From Nocardia sp. NBC_01329 (GTDB taxonomy: Bacteria; Actinomycetota; Actinomycetes; Mycobacteriales; Mycobacteriaceae), in NCBI RefSeq assembly GCF_035956715.1, contig NZ_CP108381.1:744001-808000 (forward strand): 64,000 bases of DNA, given 5' to 3'. Shown here one piece after another: positions 35,399 through 44,298 of the stretch. A model generated the notes under the pieces. That model was not told the DNA's origin and made no database searches. It saw only the letters and a program-made list of their open reading frames with translations. Made by a program: the position numbers and the translations under genes. Every line of letters begins with the position of its first letter. Positions within the stretch are counted from its first letter, which is position 1.

Positions 35399-35848
35399 AT
35401 GTCGGAATCGAATTCGCTGGTCTATTTCTCCAGCGCTTCGCAGAACACACACCGATTCGTCGAGAAGCTGGATATCCCGGCGCTCCGGATACCCCTGCAC
35501 ACCACCGAAACACTGCGTGTCGACGAACCCTACGTGCTGATCGTCCCCACCTACGGGGGCGGTCGGCACGTCCTGGGTTCGACCCGACCGGACAAGGAAT
35601 TCGTACCGCGCCAGGTCGCGAAGTTCCTCAACGATCCGCACAACCGCGCACTCCTGCGCGGAGTGATCGCGGCCGGGAACACGAACTTCGGTGACACCTT
35701 CTGTTTCGCAGGTGATGTCATCTCCCGCAAATGCGGGGTGCCCTACCTGTACCGCTTCGAACTCATGGGAACCGCCGAGGACGTAGCCCGCGTCCGTGAG
35801 GGATTGGGATTGTTTTGGCAGCAACAACGACAGCACCAGCAGGTATGA
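35399..35848 (+). CDS. nrdI: Flavodoxin-like NrdI
   Basis: 149 residues. [18 protein letters not shown] is the FMN phosphate loop, and [30 protein letters not shown] with [21 protein letters not shown] are NrdI hallmarks. NrdI supplies the oxidant (superoxide or peroxide) for assembly of the Mn2 tyrosyl-radical cofactor of NrdF. The stop overlaps the nrdE ATG (ATGA). Confidence 0.95.
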   Translation: MSESNSLVYFSSASQNTHRFVEKLDIPALRIPLHTTETLRVDEPYVLIVPTYGGGRHVLGSTRPDKEFVPRQVAKFLNDPHNRALLRGVIAAGNTNFGDTFCFAGDVISRKCGVPYLYRFELMGTAEDVARVREGLGLFWQQQRQHQQV

Positions 35849-38800
35849 CCGCCCGCCTGGAGCAGCCCCCGCAGCGCACCGGCGACTCCGGCGAGGTCCT
35901 GGACTACCACGCCCTCAACGCGATGCTGAACCTGTACGGTCCGGACGGCGAGATCCAGTTCGACAAGGATCGCGAAGCCGCCAACCAGTACTTCTTGCAG
36001 CACGTCAACCAGAACACCGTCTTCTTCCACAACCTCGACGAGAAGCTCGACTACCTCGTCGAGGAGAACTACTACGAACCCGAGGTGCTCGACCAGTACA
36101 GCCGGGCCTTCGTGAAGAAGCTGTTCCAGCAGGCCTACGCGGCGAAGTTCCGGTTCCCCACCTTCCTCGGCGCCTTCAAGTACTACACCTCCTACACCCT
36201 CAAGACCTTCGACGGGAAGCGCTACCTGGAGCGGTTCGAGGACCGGGTCTGCATGGTCGCGCTCACGCTGGCCGCCGGTGACGAGGTGCTCGCGGGCAAA
36301 CTCGTCGAGGAGATCATCGCCGGCCGCTTCCAGCCGGCCACCCCGACCTTCCTCAATTCGGGCAAGAAACAGCGCGGTGAGCCGGTGTCCTGCTTCCCGG
36401 CGGGTACCCCGGTGGATACGATCGACGGCCCGCGGCCTATCGAAACTCTGCGTACAGGGGATCGGGTTCTCTCCCACGACGGTTCGTATTCGGTGGTCGA
36501 GGAGCTGATCGAAAATCCCAACGACCAGGCACTGATCTCGATTTCGCATTTCGGGCACAAGGAGCCGATCCGGTGCACCCCGGAGCATCCGATCCTGGTC
36601 TGGACCGACCGTGAGGTTGTCACCCTGATCGACGGCGACGGCGCCGACCCGTTCAACGGGTTCGTATGGCTGGCCGCGCAGGACGTCCGGCCGTCCGATT
36701 TCGTTGTGACCGCGGCGCCGCTGGACACCCGCGACCGTCGAGTGTTCGATCTGATGGACTTCGTCGGAGAGGGCGTCTACGAAGAAGTCGACGGCTCGAT
36801 CCGCAAGGTCAACGGAGACGCGAAGCACAGGAACAAGCAGCGTCACCATCAACGATTCGTCGCTGTCAACCGCTACGTCGAGGAGTCCTACGAACTCGGC
36901 TTGATCCTCGGTTGGTACCTCGCCGAGGGACATGTATCGAAGCGGTCCGGAGTCGAAGGCGTCCAGCCGAACGGCGTGCACTTCACGTTGGGTGCCTACG
37001 AAGTCGAGTACCACGTCGAACTGGGCATGGCTTTCAAGCAGGTATTCGGGGTCGACCTGTCGCTGCACACGAACCACTCCGACCACTCGACCAAGATGGT
37101 GTGCAACAGCAAGGTCGTAGCGTCGCTGCTGTTGTCGCTGGCGGGGACCGGGTACAACAGGAAGCGTCTGGCGCATGATGTGATGACCGCGGACGGAGAA
37201 TTCCAGCGCGGCCTGCTCGCGGGTTTGTTCCGTGGGGACGGTTGCTGCACCACCGGTGGAATGGTGCTCGATCTGGTGAACCCTGAACTGATCGATCAGG
37301 TCCAGCTGCTCCTGCGACGGCTCGGGATCATGTCGGTGGTCCGCACATACGTCAACCAGGCCGGAAGCCCGACCGGCCAGGTATTCGTGCCCGGTCTACC
37401 CGGCACCAACGAAGAGTTCATCTTCGATATCGACAAGAACCTGCACAACTACACCGGTCGTAAGGGCACGAAACGTTCGACCTATCAGGTGGTGCACGGG
37501 CGCCATGTCTACGGTATCCGTGCGATCGAGCGCACCGATGAGACGCCCGAGAAGGTGTACAACCTGCACGTCGAGGGTACGCACACCTATACGATTCGCG
37601 GCACTGTTGTGCACAATTGTTTTCTTCTTCGCATAGAGGACAATATGGAGTCCATCGGGCGCTCCATCAACTCCGCGCTGCAGCTGTCCAAGCGTGGCGG
37701 CGGGGTCGCGCTGCTGCTCAGCAATATCCGCGAGCACGGCGCCCCGATCAAGAAGATCGAGAACCAGTCCTCCGGTGTCATCCCGATCATGAAGCTGCTC
37801 GAGGATTCGTTCTCCTACGCGAACCAGCTCGGTGCGCGGCAGGGCGCGGGCGCGGTGTACCTGCACGCCCATCACCCCGATATCTATCGGTTCCTCGATA
37901 CCAAGCGGGAGAACGCGGACGAGAAGATCCGTATCAAAACCCTCTCACTGGGTGTGGTGATTCCCGACATCACCTTCGAGCTGGCCAAGAAGAACGAGGA
38001 CATGTACCTGTTCTCGCCGTACGATGTGGAACGTATCTACGGTAAGCCGTTCGCCGATGTCGACGTCACCGAGAAGTACCACGAGATGGTCGACGACAAG
38101 CGGATCCGCAAGTCCAAGATCAAGGCACGCGAGTTCTTCCAGACCATCGCCGAGCTGCAGTTCGAATCCGGTTACCCCTACATCATGTTCGAGGACACGG
38201 TGAACCGGGCCAACCCGATCGCCGGCAAGATCACTCATTCGAACCTGTGCTCGGAGATCCTGCAGGTCTCCACCCCGTCGATCTACAACGACGACCTCAC
38301 CTACTCGCACGTGGGTAAGGACATCTCCTGCAACCTGGGATCGCTGAACATCGCCAAGGCGATGGATTCCCCGGATTTCGCGCGCACCATCGAGGTTTCG
38401 ATCCGCGCGCTCACCGCCGTCTCCGACCAGACCCATATCAACTCGGTGCCCTCGATCGAACAGGGCAACAACTCCTCGCACGCCATCGGGCTCGGCCAGA
38501 TGAACCTGCACGGTTACCTGGCGCGCGAGCACATCCACTACGGATCCGAAGAGGGCCTGGACTTCACCAACATCTACTTCTACACCGTCGTCTATCACGC
38601 GTTGCGCGCCTCGAACGCGCTGGCGCGGGAACGCGGTACGTACTTCGGGGGGTTCCCGGAGTCGAAGTACGCCAGCGGCGAATATTTCGACAAGTACACC
38701 GACCGGGTGTGGGAGCCGCAGACCGAGCGGGTCGCGCGGCTGTTCGCCGACTCGGATATCCGCATTCCCACCCAGGACGACTGGCGGGAGCTGAAGGCCG

Positions 38801-39231
38801 AGGTCATGGAACACGGCCTGTACAACCAGAACCTGCAGGCCGTCCCGCCGACCGGATCGATCTCCTACATCAACCACTCCACCAGTTCCATCCACCCGGT
38901 GGCGTCGAAGATCGAGATCCGCAAGGAAGGCAAGATCGGCCGCGTCTACTATCCGGCCCCGTACATGACCAACGAGAACCTGGACTATTACCAGGACGCG
39001 TACGAGATCGGCTACGAGAAGATCATCGACACCTACGCCGCGGCCACCCAGCACGTGGACCAGGGTTTGTCGCTGACATTGTTCTTCAAGGACACGGCCA
39101 GCACCCGCGACCTGAACAAGGCCCAGATCTACGCGTGGCGCAAGGGCATCAAAACCCTCTACTACATCCGCCTGCGGCAGATGGCGTTGGAGGGCACCGA
39201 GGTCGAGGGCTGCGTGAGCTGCATGCTCTGA
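35845..39231 (+). CDS. nrdE: Class Ib ribonucleoside-diphosphate reductase alpha subunit, intein-containing
   Basis: 1128 residues as encoded, 719 after removal of a 409-residue intein. Start chosen at ATG 35845 because it overlaps the nrdI stop; a TTG at 35815 is also in frame. The N-extein runs to RGEPVS and the C-extein resumes at [14 protein letters not shown]. Other active-site segments are [13 protein letters not shown] (radical-relay Cys region), NLGSLNIAK and the C-terminal EGCVSCML redox pair. It reduces ribonucleoside diphosphates with NrdF, NrdH and NrdI. The spliced length fits the ~725-residue NrdE of mycobacteria. Confidence 0.96.
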   Translation: MTARLEQPPQRTGDSGEVLDYHALNAMLNLYGPDGEIQFDKDREAANQYFLQHVNQNTVFFHNLDEKLDYLVEENYYEPEVLDQYSRAFVKKLFQQAYAAKFRFPTFLGAFKYYTSYTLKTFDGKRYLERFEDRVCMVALTLAAGDEVLAGKLVEEIIAGRFQPATPTFLNSGKKQRGEPVSCFPAGTPVDTIDGPRPIETLRTGDRVLSHDGSYSVVEELIENPNDQALISISHFGHKEPIRCTPEHPILVWTDREVVTLIDGDGADPFNGFVWLAAQDVRPSDFVVTAAPLDTRDRRVFDLMDFVGEGVYEEVDGSIRKVNGDAKHRNKQRHHQRFVAVNRYVEESYELGLILGWYLAEGHVSKRSGVEGVQPNGVHFTLGAYEVEYHVELGMAFKQVFGVDLSLHTNHSDHSTKMVCNSKVVASLLLSLAGTGYNRKRLAHDVMTADGEFQRGLLAGLFRGDGCCTTGGMVLDLVNPELIDQVQLLLRRLGIMSVVRTYVNQAGSPTGQVFVPGLPGTNEEFIFDIDKNLHNYTGRKGTKRSTYQVVHGRHVYGIRAIERTDETPEKVYNLHVEGTHTYTIRGTVVHNCFLLRIEDNMESIGRSINSALQLSKRGGGVALLLSNIREHGAPIKKIENQSSGVIPIMKLLEDSFSYANQLGARQGAGAVYLHAHHPDIYRFLDTKRENADEKIRIKTLSLGVVIPDITFELAKKNEDMYLFSPYDVERIYGKPFADVDVTEKYHEMVDDKRIRKSKIKAREFFQTIAELQFESGYPYIMFEDTVNRANPIAGKITHSNLCSEILQVSTPSIYNDDLTYSHVGKDISCNLGSLNIAKAMDSPDFARTIEVSIRALTAVSDQTHINSVPSIEQGNNSSHAIGLGQMNLHGYLAREHIHYGSEEGLDFTNIYFYTVVYHALRASNALARERGTYFGGFPESKYASGEYFDKYTDRVWEPQTERVARLFADSDIRIPTQDDWRELKAEVMEHGLYNQNLQAVPPTGSISYINHSTSSIHPVASKIEIRKEGKIGRVYYPAPYMTNENLDYYQDAYEIGYEKIIDTYAAATQHVDQGLSLTLFFKDTASTRDLNKAQIYAWRKGIKTLYYIRLRQMALEGTEVEGCVSCML
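36391..37617 (+). mobile_element. NrdE intein with LAGLIDADG homing endonuclease
   Basis: 409 codons in frame with nrdE. Splicing motifs: Cys1 in [13 protein letters not shown] (block A), [11 protein letters not shown] (block B, TxxH), [16 protein letters not shown] (block F), and VVHN followed by Cys+1 (block G, penultimate His and terminal Asn). Two endonuclease motifs are present: [14 protein letters not shown] (intein residues ~170-183) and [12 protein letters not shown] (~275-286). Both keep an acidic residue, so the nuclease may be active. Insertion is exactly before the Cys of [11 protein letters not shown], the predicted N-terminal redox Cys of NrdE. Confidence 0.96.
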
Positions 39232-39314
39232 AGTCCTGGATCACGCATCCATCGCGGCGGCCGCCGCATCGTAATCACCTTCCCGACGGAAGTGCGGTGG
39301 CCGCGCGAACGGTT

Positions 39315-39342
39315 GATAGCATCAGATAGCATCGATCGCTAT
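39315..39342. promoter_or_regulatory. Operator candidate of the Phd/VapC module
   Basis: GATAGCATC occurs twice, 10 bp apart (39315-39323, 39325-39333), and the second copy forms ATAGC-N7-GCTAT (39326-39342). It ends 10 bases before the antitoxin start, a usual place for autoregulation by an antitoxin-toxin complex. Confidence 0.6.
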
Positions 39343-39352
39343 ATTGGGGTGT

Positions 39353-39607
39353 ATGACGAGGACGATCAGCCAAGCCGAGCTACGCAATGGCAGTGCGGGA
39401 GTCATGGATGCGCTGGAAGCGGGGGAGGACTTCGTCATCACCCGCAATGGCCGCCCTGTCGGCGAACTGCGGCCCATCGCTCCGCGGCACAATCTGACGA
39501 CCACGGAACTGAAAAGGCGACTCACCAGGTTTGCGAGCACTTCGAACGCTGCGAACGAGCGTGCGGAAATCGACGCCGCGTTCGGAGAGGACAGAGTGGA
39601 TGACTGA
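39353..39607 (+). CDS. Phd/YefM-type antitoxin
   Basis: 84 residues from ATG 39353. Phd-family start: RTISQAELRNGSAGVMDALEAGEDFVITRNGRPVGELRPI, with the typical 'vT.nGrpva.L.p' segment. The C-terminal helices (TTTELKRRLTRF ... ERAEIDAAFGEDRVDD) should wrap the toxin. It overlaps the PIN toxin by 8 bases. Confidence 0.92.
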   Translation: MTRTISQAELRNGSAGVMDALEAGEDFVITRNGRPVGELRPIAPRHNLTTTELKRRLTRFASTSNAANERAEIDAAFGEDRVDD

Positions 39608-40019
39608 ACCGGGGGCGAAGTTCCGCTACCCCGTCGGCCTGTTGGATACGTGTGTACTCATCGACTTGACCATCATCGACGATGCGGACCTTCCGATTCA
39701 GCCGAAGATCAGTACGGTGACGCTCGCGGAGCTGGGCTTGGGCGTGGCTCTGGCATCGGATGCGGAAACGCTCGCGCTCCGAACCGAACGACTCCTGGAG
39801 ATCGAGCACGCTTTCGATGCACTGCCGTTCTCCTCTACCGCGGCGCGACGGTTCACCTCGATGGCGAAACTGGTGCTGGCGGCCGGACGAAGCCCGAAAC
39901 CACGCAAAATGGATCTGATGATTGCTGCCATCGCCTCGGCGAACGATCTCCCATTGTTCACACGCAACGTGGACGACTTCACAGGCCTGGATCCGTTGCT
40001 GACGGTGGTCGCGCTCTGA
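39600..40019 (+). CDS. vapC: VapC-type PIN-domain ribonuclease toxin
   Basis: 139 residues from ATG 39600. PIN acidic residues are in place: LLDTCVLIDL (first Asp), TVTLAELGLGV (Glu), RKMDLMIAAIASAND (Asp) and LFTRNVDDFTGLD (last Asp pair). VapC toxins cleave tRNA or rRNA in a Mg-dependent way. It pairs with the overlapping Phd-type antitoxin. The module sits immediately downstream of nrdE at the edge of the accessory block. Confidence 0.93.
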   Translation: MTEPGAKFRYPVGLLDTCVLIDLTIIDDADLPIQPKISTVTLAELGLGVALASDAETLALRTERLLEIEHAFDALPFSSTAARRFTSMAKLVLAAGRSPKPRKMDLMIAAIASANDLPLFTRNVDDFTGLDPLLTVVAL

Positions 40020-40076
40020 AAGTCCGCCAACGAGTCCGACCCGCGGCGGATAGCGAAGATGGAGGTACGCCGGGCT

Positions 40077-41075
40077 CTAGTCGGTGAGTGCCGGGAGCAC
40101 CTCGCGCTCGAAGAGTTCGATACCGCTGGTGTCGTAGGCGGCTTCGGGGAAGTTGAAGATGGCGTAGCCCAGGCCACGATCGCGGACGGCGGACAATTTC
40201 TCCACGATCTGTTCCGGGGTCCCGACCGCCGCGCCGCCGCTGTTCAGGTTGTCGACGTAGGCGCGGGCTTTCTCCTCGCCCAGGACGGGAGCGATGCGGG
40301 CGGTGTGCTCGGCTTTGCGCTGTTCGACCTCGGCCTCGGTGGCGCCGATGGCGACATTGAAGTTGGCACTGCGCACGATGGCGTCGAAATCGGTTCCCAC
40401 ATCGGCGCAATGCGCGCGCAGGATCTCCGATTTATGGGTGAACTCGTCGGGGCTGTTCCCGGCGAAGTTCGTGTAGTTCGCGTACTTCGCGGCGATACGC
40501 AGTGTTTTCTTCTCACCGCCGCCCGCGATCCACAGCGGTAGGCCGCCTTCCTGGGCCGGTAGCGGGCGCACGATCGCACCGTCCACCCGGTAGTAGCGGC
40601 CGTCGAGGGTGGCGGTGCCGGTCTGCCAGGCCTGGCGGAAGATCTGCACACCTTCGTCGAGGCGGCCGAGCCGTTCCCCGGCGGTGGGGAAACCGTATCC
40701 GTAGGCCCGCCATTCGTGTTCGTACCAGCCGCCGCCGATACCCATCTCGGTGCGGCCGCCGGAGATCAGGTCTACCGTCGCGGCGACCTTGGCGAGGTAG
40801 GCGGGGTTGCGGTAACTGATCGCGGTACACATCTGGCCCAGTCGCACCCGCGAGGTGGTGGCGGCGAAGGCCGACATGAGGGTCCATGCCTCGTGGGTGG
40901 CCTCCTCGGTGGGCTCCGGGACGGTGTGGAAATGGTCGTACACCCACAGCGACTCCCACACCGGGTTCGCATCGGCGCGGGCCGCCAGGCCCCGCATCAC
41001 CTCCCAGTGGGTAGCGGGTTCGAGACCGACCAGGTCGAGACGCCACCCCTGCGGGATGAAGATTCCGAAGCGCAC
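40077..41075 (-). CDS. LLM-class F420-dependent oxidoreductase
   Basis: 332 residues from GTG 41075, with GAGGAGAG upstream. Luciferase-like TIM-barrel features: MRFGIFIPQGWRLDL, ESLWVYDHFHTVP, RVRLGQMCTAISYRNPAYLAKVAATVDLISGGRTEMGIGGGWYEHEWRAYGYGFP and LPLWIAGGGEKKTLRIAAKYA. The SGGR and GGGW(Y/H) motifs are common to F420-dependent members of actinobacteria. Substrate unknown. It is divergent from the MerR gene. Confidence 0.9.
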   Translation of the reverse strand: MRFGIFIPQGWRLDLVGLEPATHWEVMRGLAARADANPVWESLWVYDHFHTVPEPTEEATHEAWTLMSAFAATTSRVRLGQMCTAISYRNPAYLAKVAATVDLISGGRTEMGIGGGWYEHEWRAYGYGFPTAGERLGRLDEGVQIFRQAWQTGTATLDGRYYRVDGAIVRPLPAQEGGLPLWIAGGGEKKTLRIAAKYANYTNFAGNSPDEFTHKSEILRAHCADVGTDFDAIVRSANFNVAIGATEAEVEQRKAEHTARIAPVLGEEKARAYVDNLNSGGAAVGTPEQIVEKLSAVRDRGLGYAIFNFPEAAYDTSGIELFEREVLPALTD

Positions 41076-41110
41076 AGCACTCTCCTCAGATGTCGGGCCC
41101 GGGGCCGCTG

Positions 41111-41208
41111 CGAGATATCTCGTCCTCCACTCTGGCCATATAGGGCCGGACAGGCAATGTTTGCGCGCAGGGTGCGTCCGATCCCAGGTTCCGGTGCTCG
41201 ATATCTCG
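41111..41208. promoter_or_regulatory. Paired GATATC-centred dyads between LLM and MerR genes
   Basis: CGAGATATCTCG (41111-41122) is a perfect 12-bp palindrome. CTCGATATCTCG (41198-41209) repeats its right half and centre. They lie near the two divergent promoters and may bind the MerR-type regulator or another dimer. Confidence 0.45.
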
Positions 41209-41249
41209 ATACTTGACTACGACGCAGCGTCACACCAGAAACTGGTGCG

Positions 41250-42038
41250 GTGAGGATCAGTGAAATTGCCACGGCCGCCGGAACGACCCCGCGCGCCGTC
41301 CGCCACTATCACCGGCTGGGCCTGCTTCCCGAACCGGTCCGCCCCGACAACGGCTACCGCGATTACGGAATGGCGGAGCTGGCGCGACTCATGCGAATCC
41401 GCTGGCTCGCCGAGAACGGGTTGTCGCTGGGTGCGATGGCCGCGGTGTTCGCGGCAGAGCCCGGAACATCGGATACCGAAGACCTTCGCGCTGATCTGGC
41501 GGCTCTGCACGACGAGATCTCCCACCGCGTGGCTCAGCTCGTCCGTAAGAAGGAAGGGCTGGGCCGGATGCTGGCCACCGTCGATGCGGGCCGGGCGCTC
41601 ACCGCGTTACCCGTGGAGCTCGCCGACGCGCTGGACGCCGCCCGGGAGCGGGCCGATGATCTGGAACGGAGCGCGCTCAACCGGGAGCGCGATCTGCTGG
41701 AGATCATCGCCATCTCGGGCGACACCCCGGACGAGATGTTCACCTGGTTCGCGCGCGCGATCTCGGACACCTCGGCGCGGGAGAGCTATCGCCGGATGCT
41801 CCGTGGTTGGGAGCAGTTGCGCGGCCGGGCGGTGGAGCAGTGCGGGGAGCTGATCGGACAGGTGGCGCACGAACTCGCTGCGGGCTTACGTGCTGCCGAT
41901 TTCGACTCGCTGCTGGCTTCCGGCGCTGCGAGCGGACCCGACTTTTCGCCGGCGGAACTCGTGCCCGATCCGGCTCAGCGCCGGGCGGTACTGCGTGCGA
42001 TCGAACTGCTGACCGGCCACCCGGACACCCGGCCGTGA
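41250..42038 (+). CDS. MerR-family regulator
   Basis: 262 residues from GTG 41250. The N-terminal winged helix is MRISEIATAAGTTPRAVRHYHRLGLLPEPVRPDNGYRDYGMAELARLMRIRWLAENGLSLG. A long helical region follows, with an extended C-terminal domain (~150 residues) without the Cys ligands of metal-sensing MerR proteins. An organic ligand or protein partner is therefore more likely. The stop overlaps the GTG of the next membrane protein. Confidence 0.88.
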   Translation: MRISEIATAAGTTPRAVRHYHRLGLLPEPVRPDNGYRDYGMAELARLMRIRWLAENGLSLGAMAAVFAAEPGTSDTEDLRADLAALHDEISHRVAQLVRKKEGLGRMLATVDAGRALTALPVELADALDAARERADDLERSALNRERDLLEIIAISGDTPDEMFTWFARAISDTSARESYRRMLRGWEQLRGRAVEQCGELIGQVAHELAAGLRAADFDSLLASGAASGPDFSPAELVPDPAQRRAVLRAIELLTGHPDTRP

Positions 42039-42634
42039 CCGGGCGGACAGCCAAGTTCCTACACAACCGGTGCCGGGCCCACCGCGGGGTCTGGTTGTGG
42101 CTGAGGCGGCGAACCGATTGCGATGGCCGGGAGCATGAGCCGTTACCCGCTACCCAGGGGGTGCTGGCGCTGCCGCTGGCTTTCCTGGTGGCGACCGTGC
42201 TGGAGATGACAGTGCTCCACATTCTGATCCCGTGGGCGTGGCTGAGCGTGCTGCTCGGCGTGCTGACGCTGTGGTCACTGCTGTGGGTGTTCGCGGTGGT
42301 CGTCGCCGATATCGCCTACCCGCACTACGTGACCGACCGGGCGCTGGTGCTGCGCCGCGGCGGCCGTGAGATCGCGACCATCGCGTTCGACCGGATCGCG
42401 GCCGTCGCCGAACATCGCCGCTACAACCACACCGGAACGGCCCTCGAGGGCGACCGCTTGTTCCTCGCCGGCCCGGACGGCACCACCGTCGATGTGACAC
42501 TCCGCGAACCGGTCGGGGTCCGGGTCGAGTCGCTACTGCCCAGCGGTCGGATCTCCGCCGAGGTGACCCGGATCAGCCTGTTTCTCGATAATTCGGCGGA
42601 GCTACGCGGCGTGCGGACACGCCCGGGAGTGTGA
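42035..42634 (+). CDS. Two-helix membrane protein of unknown function
   Basis: 199 residues from GTG 42035 (GTGA overlap with MerR). Two adjacent membrane helices (GVLALPLAFLVATVLEMTVLHILIPWAWLSVLLGVLTLWSLLWVFAVVVADIAY) are followed by a soluble domain (VTDRALVLRRGGREIATIAFDRIAAVAEHRRY...DVTLREPVGV) that resembles a PH-like bPH2 fold. Co-expression with MerR is likely. No function assigned. Confidence 0.75.
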   Translation: MTGRTAKFLHNRCRAHRGVWLWLRRRTDCDGREHEPLPATQGVLALPLAFLVATVLEMTVLHILIPWAWLSVLLGVLTLWSLLWVFAVVVADIAYPHYVTDRALVLRRGGREIATIAFDRIAAVAEHRRYNHTGTALEGDRLFLAGPDGTTVDVTLREPVGVRVESLLPSGRISAEVTRISLFLDNSAELRGVRTRPGV

Positions 42635-42670
42635 AACGCCGTGTGGCGAACCTTCCGATGCGGACTTCCC

Positions 42671-42694
42671 ATGATCAGGATGTACTCTGATCAT
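42671..42694. promoter_or_regulatory. Inverted repeat upstream of the mgtE leader
   Basis: ATGATCAG (42671-42678) and CTGATCAT (42687-42694) are perfect 8-bp arms around an 8-bp spacer. They lie 87 bases upstream of the leader peptide start and could be an operator or a promoter-proximal hairpin. Confidence 0.5.
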
Positions 42695-42780
42695 GAGTGC
42701 GTTCGCATTCATAGACAGTTTTCCGGAACGGGCGTGAATCCACGCGCGCAGCGGCGACCGAACGAGGAGGTGGTGTTGCA

Positions 42781-42840
42781 ATGCGCAGCGAACCTCCCAG
42801 TCGAAGGCCGCGCGGCGTCGTCCGCCCGCTTTTCCGCTAG
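42781..42840 (+). CDS. Putative MgtL-like regulatory leader peptide upstream of mgtE
   Basis: A 19-codon ORF, MRSEPPSRRPRGVVRPLFR, with an excellent ribosome site (GAGGAGG, 10 bases upstream). It ends 93 bases before the mgtE ATG. It is Pro/Arg-rich with an acidic-Pro stretch near the start (SEPP) and ends LFR. The enterobacterial MgtL leader, which controls the Mg2+ transporter MgtA, has the same size, an early acidic/proline stretch, an Arg-rich middle and the same LFR end. Such peptides destabilise ribosomes at low Mg2+. Homology is not proven; the resemblance plus position in front of an Mg2+ channel gene is the case. Confidence 0.65.
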   Translation: MRSEPPSRRPRGVVRPLFR

Positions 42841-42933
42841 CAGCGACTGTCGGCGGAGCGGCCCGGCTCGGCGCCTCGCGGTGTGACTTTCCTTCGAAAT
42901 CACTCGCTAATTACTGCTGTGCCGAGGACTCTC

Positions 42934-44298
42934 ATGTCGCAGATCGATCTCATCGAAGTGCCGACGACGCTGTCGGAATCCCTCCAGAACGTGGTCGAAA
43001 GCCACCGTGTGGACGCCGCGCTGCACTGGTTGGACAATCATCCACCACACGTCATCGCCGACGAACTCGCCCGGATGGACGCGGTCGAGGCCGGTGTGGC
43101 GTTCCGGTTGCTGGACAAGGATCTGGCGCTGGCGGTGTTCGAGGAACTCGAGCCGGTCGATCAGCAGCAGATCCTCCAGGGCCTGCGTGACCAGAGCTTC
43201 CGCGAACTGGTCGAGGGGATGGCGCCCGACGACCGGGCGCGCATGCTGCGCGAGGCTCCCGCGAAGGTGGCGAAGAAGGCCCTCGCCGGGCTGAGTCCGC
43301 GCGAACGCCGGATGACCGCCGCCCTGCTCGGCTACCCGGAGGGATCGGTCGGGCGGTACATGTCGCCCGAGGTCGTCGCGATCCCCGGGACCCTCACCGT
43401 CGCCGACGCCTTGCGCACGGTTCGCCTCAAGGGCGGTAACGCCGAAACGGTCTACACCCTGCCCGTGGTCGACGCGAGCCGCCGCCTCCAGGGCATCGTG
43501 GAACTGCGTGAACTGGTGCTCACCGGCCCCGACACCATGGTCGCCGACCTGGTGGTCACCGAACCCGCGTTCGTCCGCGCCACCGATTCGGCCGAGAAGG
43601 CAGCGCGCCTCATGCGCGAGACCAACGACATCAACCTGCCGGTCGTGGACAGCGAGGACCGCTTGGTCGGGCTGCTCACCATCGACGACGCGGTCGAGGT
43701 CATCGAGGCCGCCGACAGCGAGGACGTCGCCAAGCAGGCCGGTTCGGCTCCCTGGGAGGGCCACTACATGGCGGCCGGGGTGTTCCAGCTCGCCCGCTAC
43801 CGCGCGCTGTGGCTGATGCTGCTGCTGGTCGCGGCGACACTGACGGTGAGCGTGACCGGTTTCTTCGAGGCGACCCTCGAACAGGCTGCTCAGCTGGCGC
43901 TGTTCATTCCCTTGCTCATCGGCGCGGGCGGTAACGCGGGTGCTCAGGCGGCGACAGCGTGTGTGCGTGCGGTCGCGGTGGGTGAGGTGCGTGGCGGTGA
44001 CCTGCTCAAGGTCATCTGGCGGGAATGCCGGGTGGGTTTGGTCCTCGGGACCATGCTGGCCGTGGTCGGTGTGGCCATCGGCGGGCTGTTCGTGGGCCCC
44101 CGGGTCGCGGTGGTCGTCGGCGTCACGCTGGTACTCATCTGTGCCTGGGCCGCCACCATCGGCGGCACGATGCCCCTACTCGCCAAGCGACTGCGGATCG
44201 ACCCGGCGGTGGTGTCGGCACCGATGGTCACGACGCTGGTCGATGCCACCGGTCTGATCATCTATTTCACGACCGCGAAGCTGGTTCTCGGTATTTGA
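42934..44298 (+). CDS. mgtE: MgtE-type Mg2+ transporter
   Basis: 454 residues from ATG 42934; an in-frame GTG at 42883 is less likely. The N-terminal MgtE_N superhelical domain (RVDAALHWLDNHPPHVIADELARMDAVEAGVAFRLLD) is followed by two CBS domains (VGRYMSPEVVAIPGTLTVADALRTV; VADLVVTEPAFVRATDSAEKAARLMRETNDINLPVVD). Five membrane helices carry the ion-selective LLIGAGGNAGAQAATACVRAVAVGEV segment. The N and CBS domains sense cytoplasmic Mg2+ and gate the pore. Expression may depend on the leader ORF at 42781. The stop overlaps the TTG of the Fic gene. Confidence 0.95.
   Translation: MSQIDLIEVPTTLSESLQNVVESHRVDAALHWLDNHPPHVIADELARMDAVEAGVAFRLLDKDLALAVFEELEPVDQQQILQGLRDQSFRELVEGMAPDDRARMLREAPAKVAKKALAGLSPRERRMTAALLGYPEGSVGRYMSPEVVAIPGTLTVADALRTVRLKGGNAETVYTLPVVDASRRLQGIVELRELVLTGPDTMVADLVVTEPAFVRATDSAEKAARLMRETNDINLPVVDSEDRLVGLLTIDDAVEVIEAADSEDVAKQAGSAPWEGHYMAAGVFQLARYRALWLMLLLVAATLTVSVTGFFEATLEQAAQLALFIPLLIGAGGNAGAQAATACVRAVAVGEVRGGDLLKVIWRECRVGLVLGTMLAVVGVAIGGLFVGPRVAVVVGVTLVLICAWAATIGGTMPLLAKRLRIDPAVVSAPMVTTLVDATGLIIYFTTAKLVLGI

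Noticed and set aside
42700..42933. M-box or other known Mg2+ riboswitch before mgtE
   Set aside because: None of the conserved M-box stems could be recognised. The leader peptide explains the region better.
44025..44294. N-terminal extension of the Fic frame into mgtE
   Set aside because: These codons are the alternative frame of mgtE, which is certain. They show no similarity to Fic N-terminal domains.
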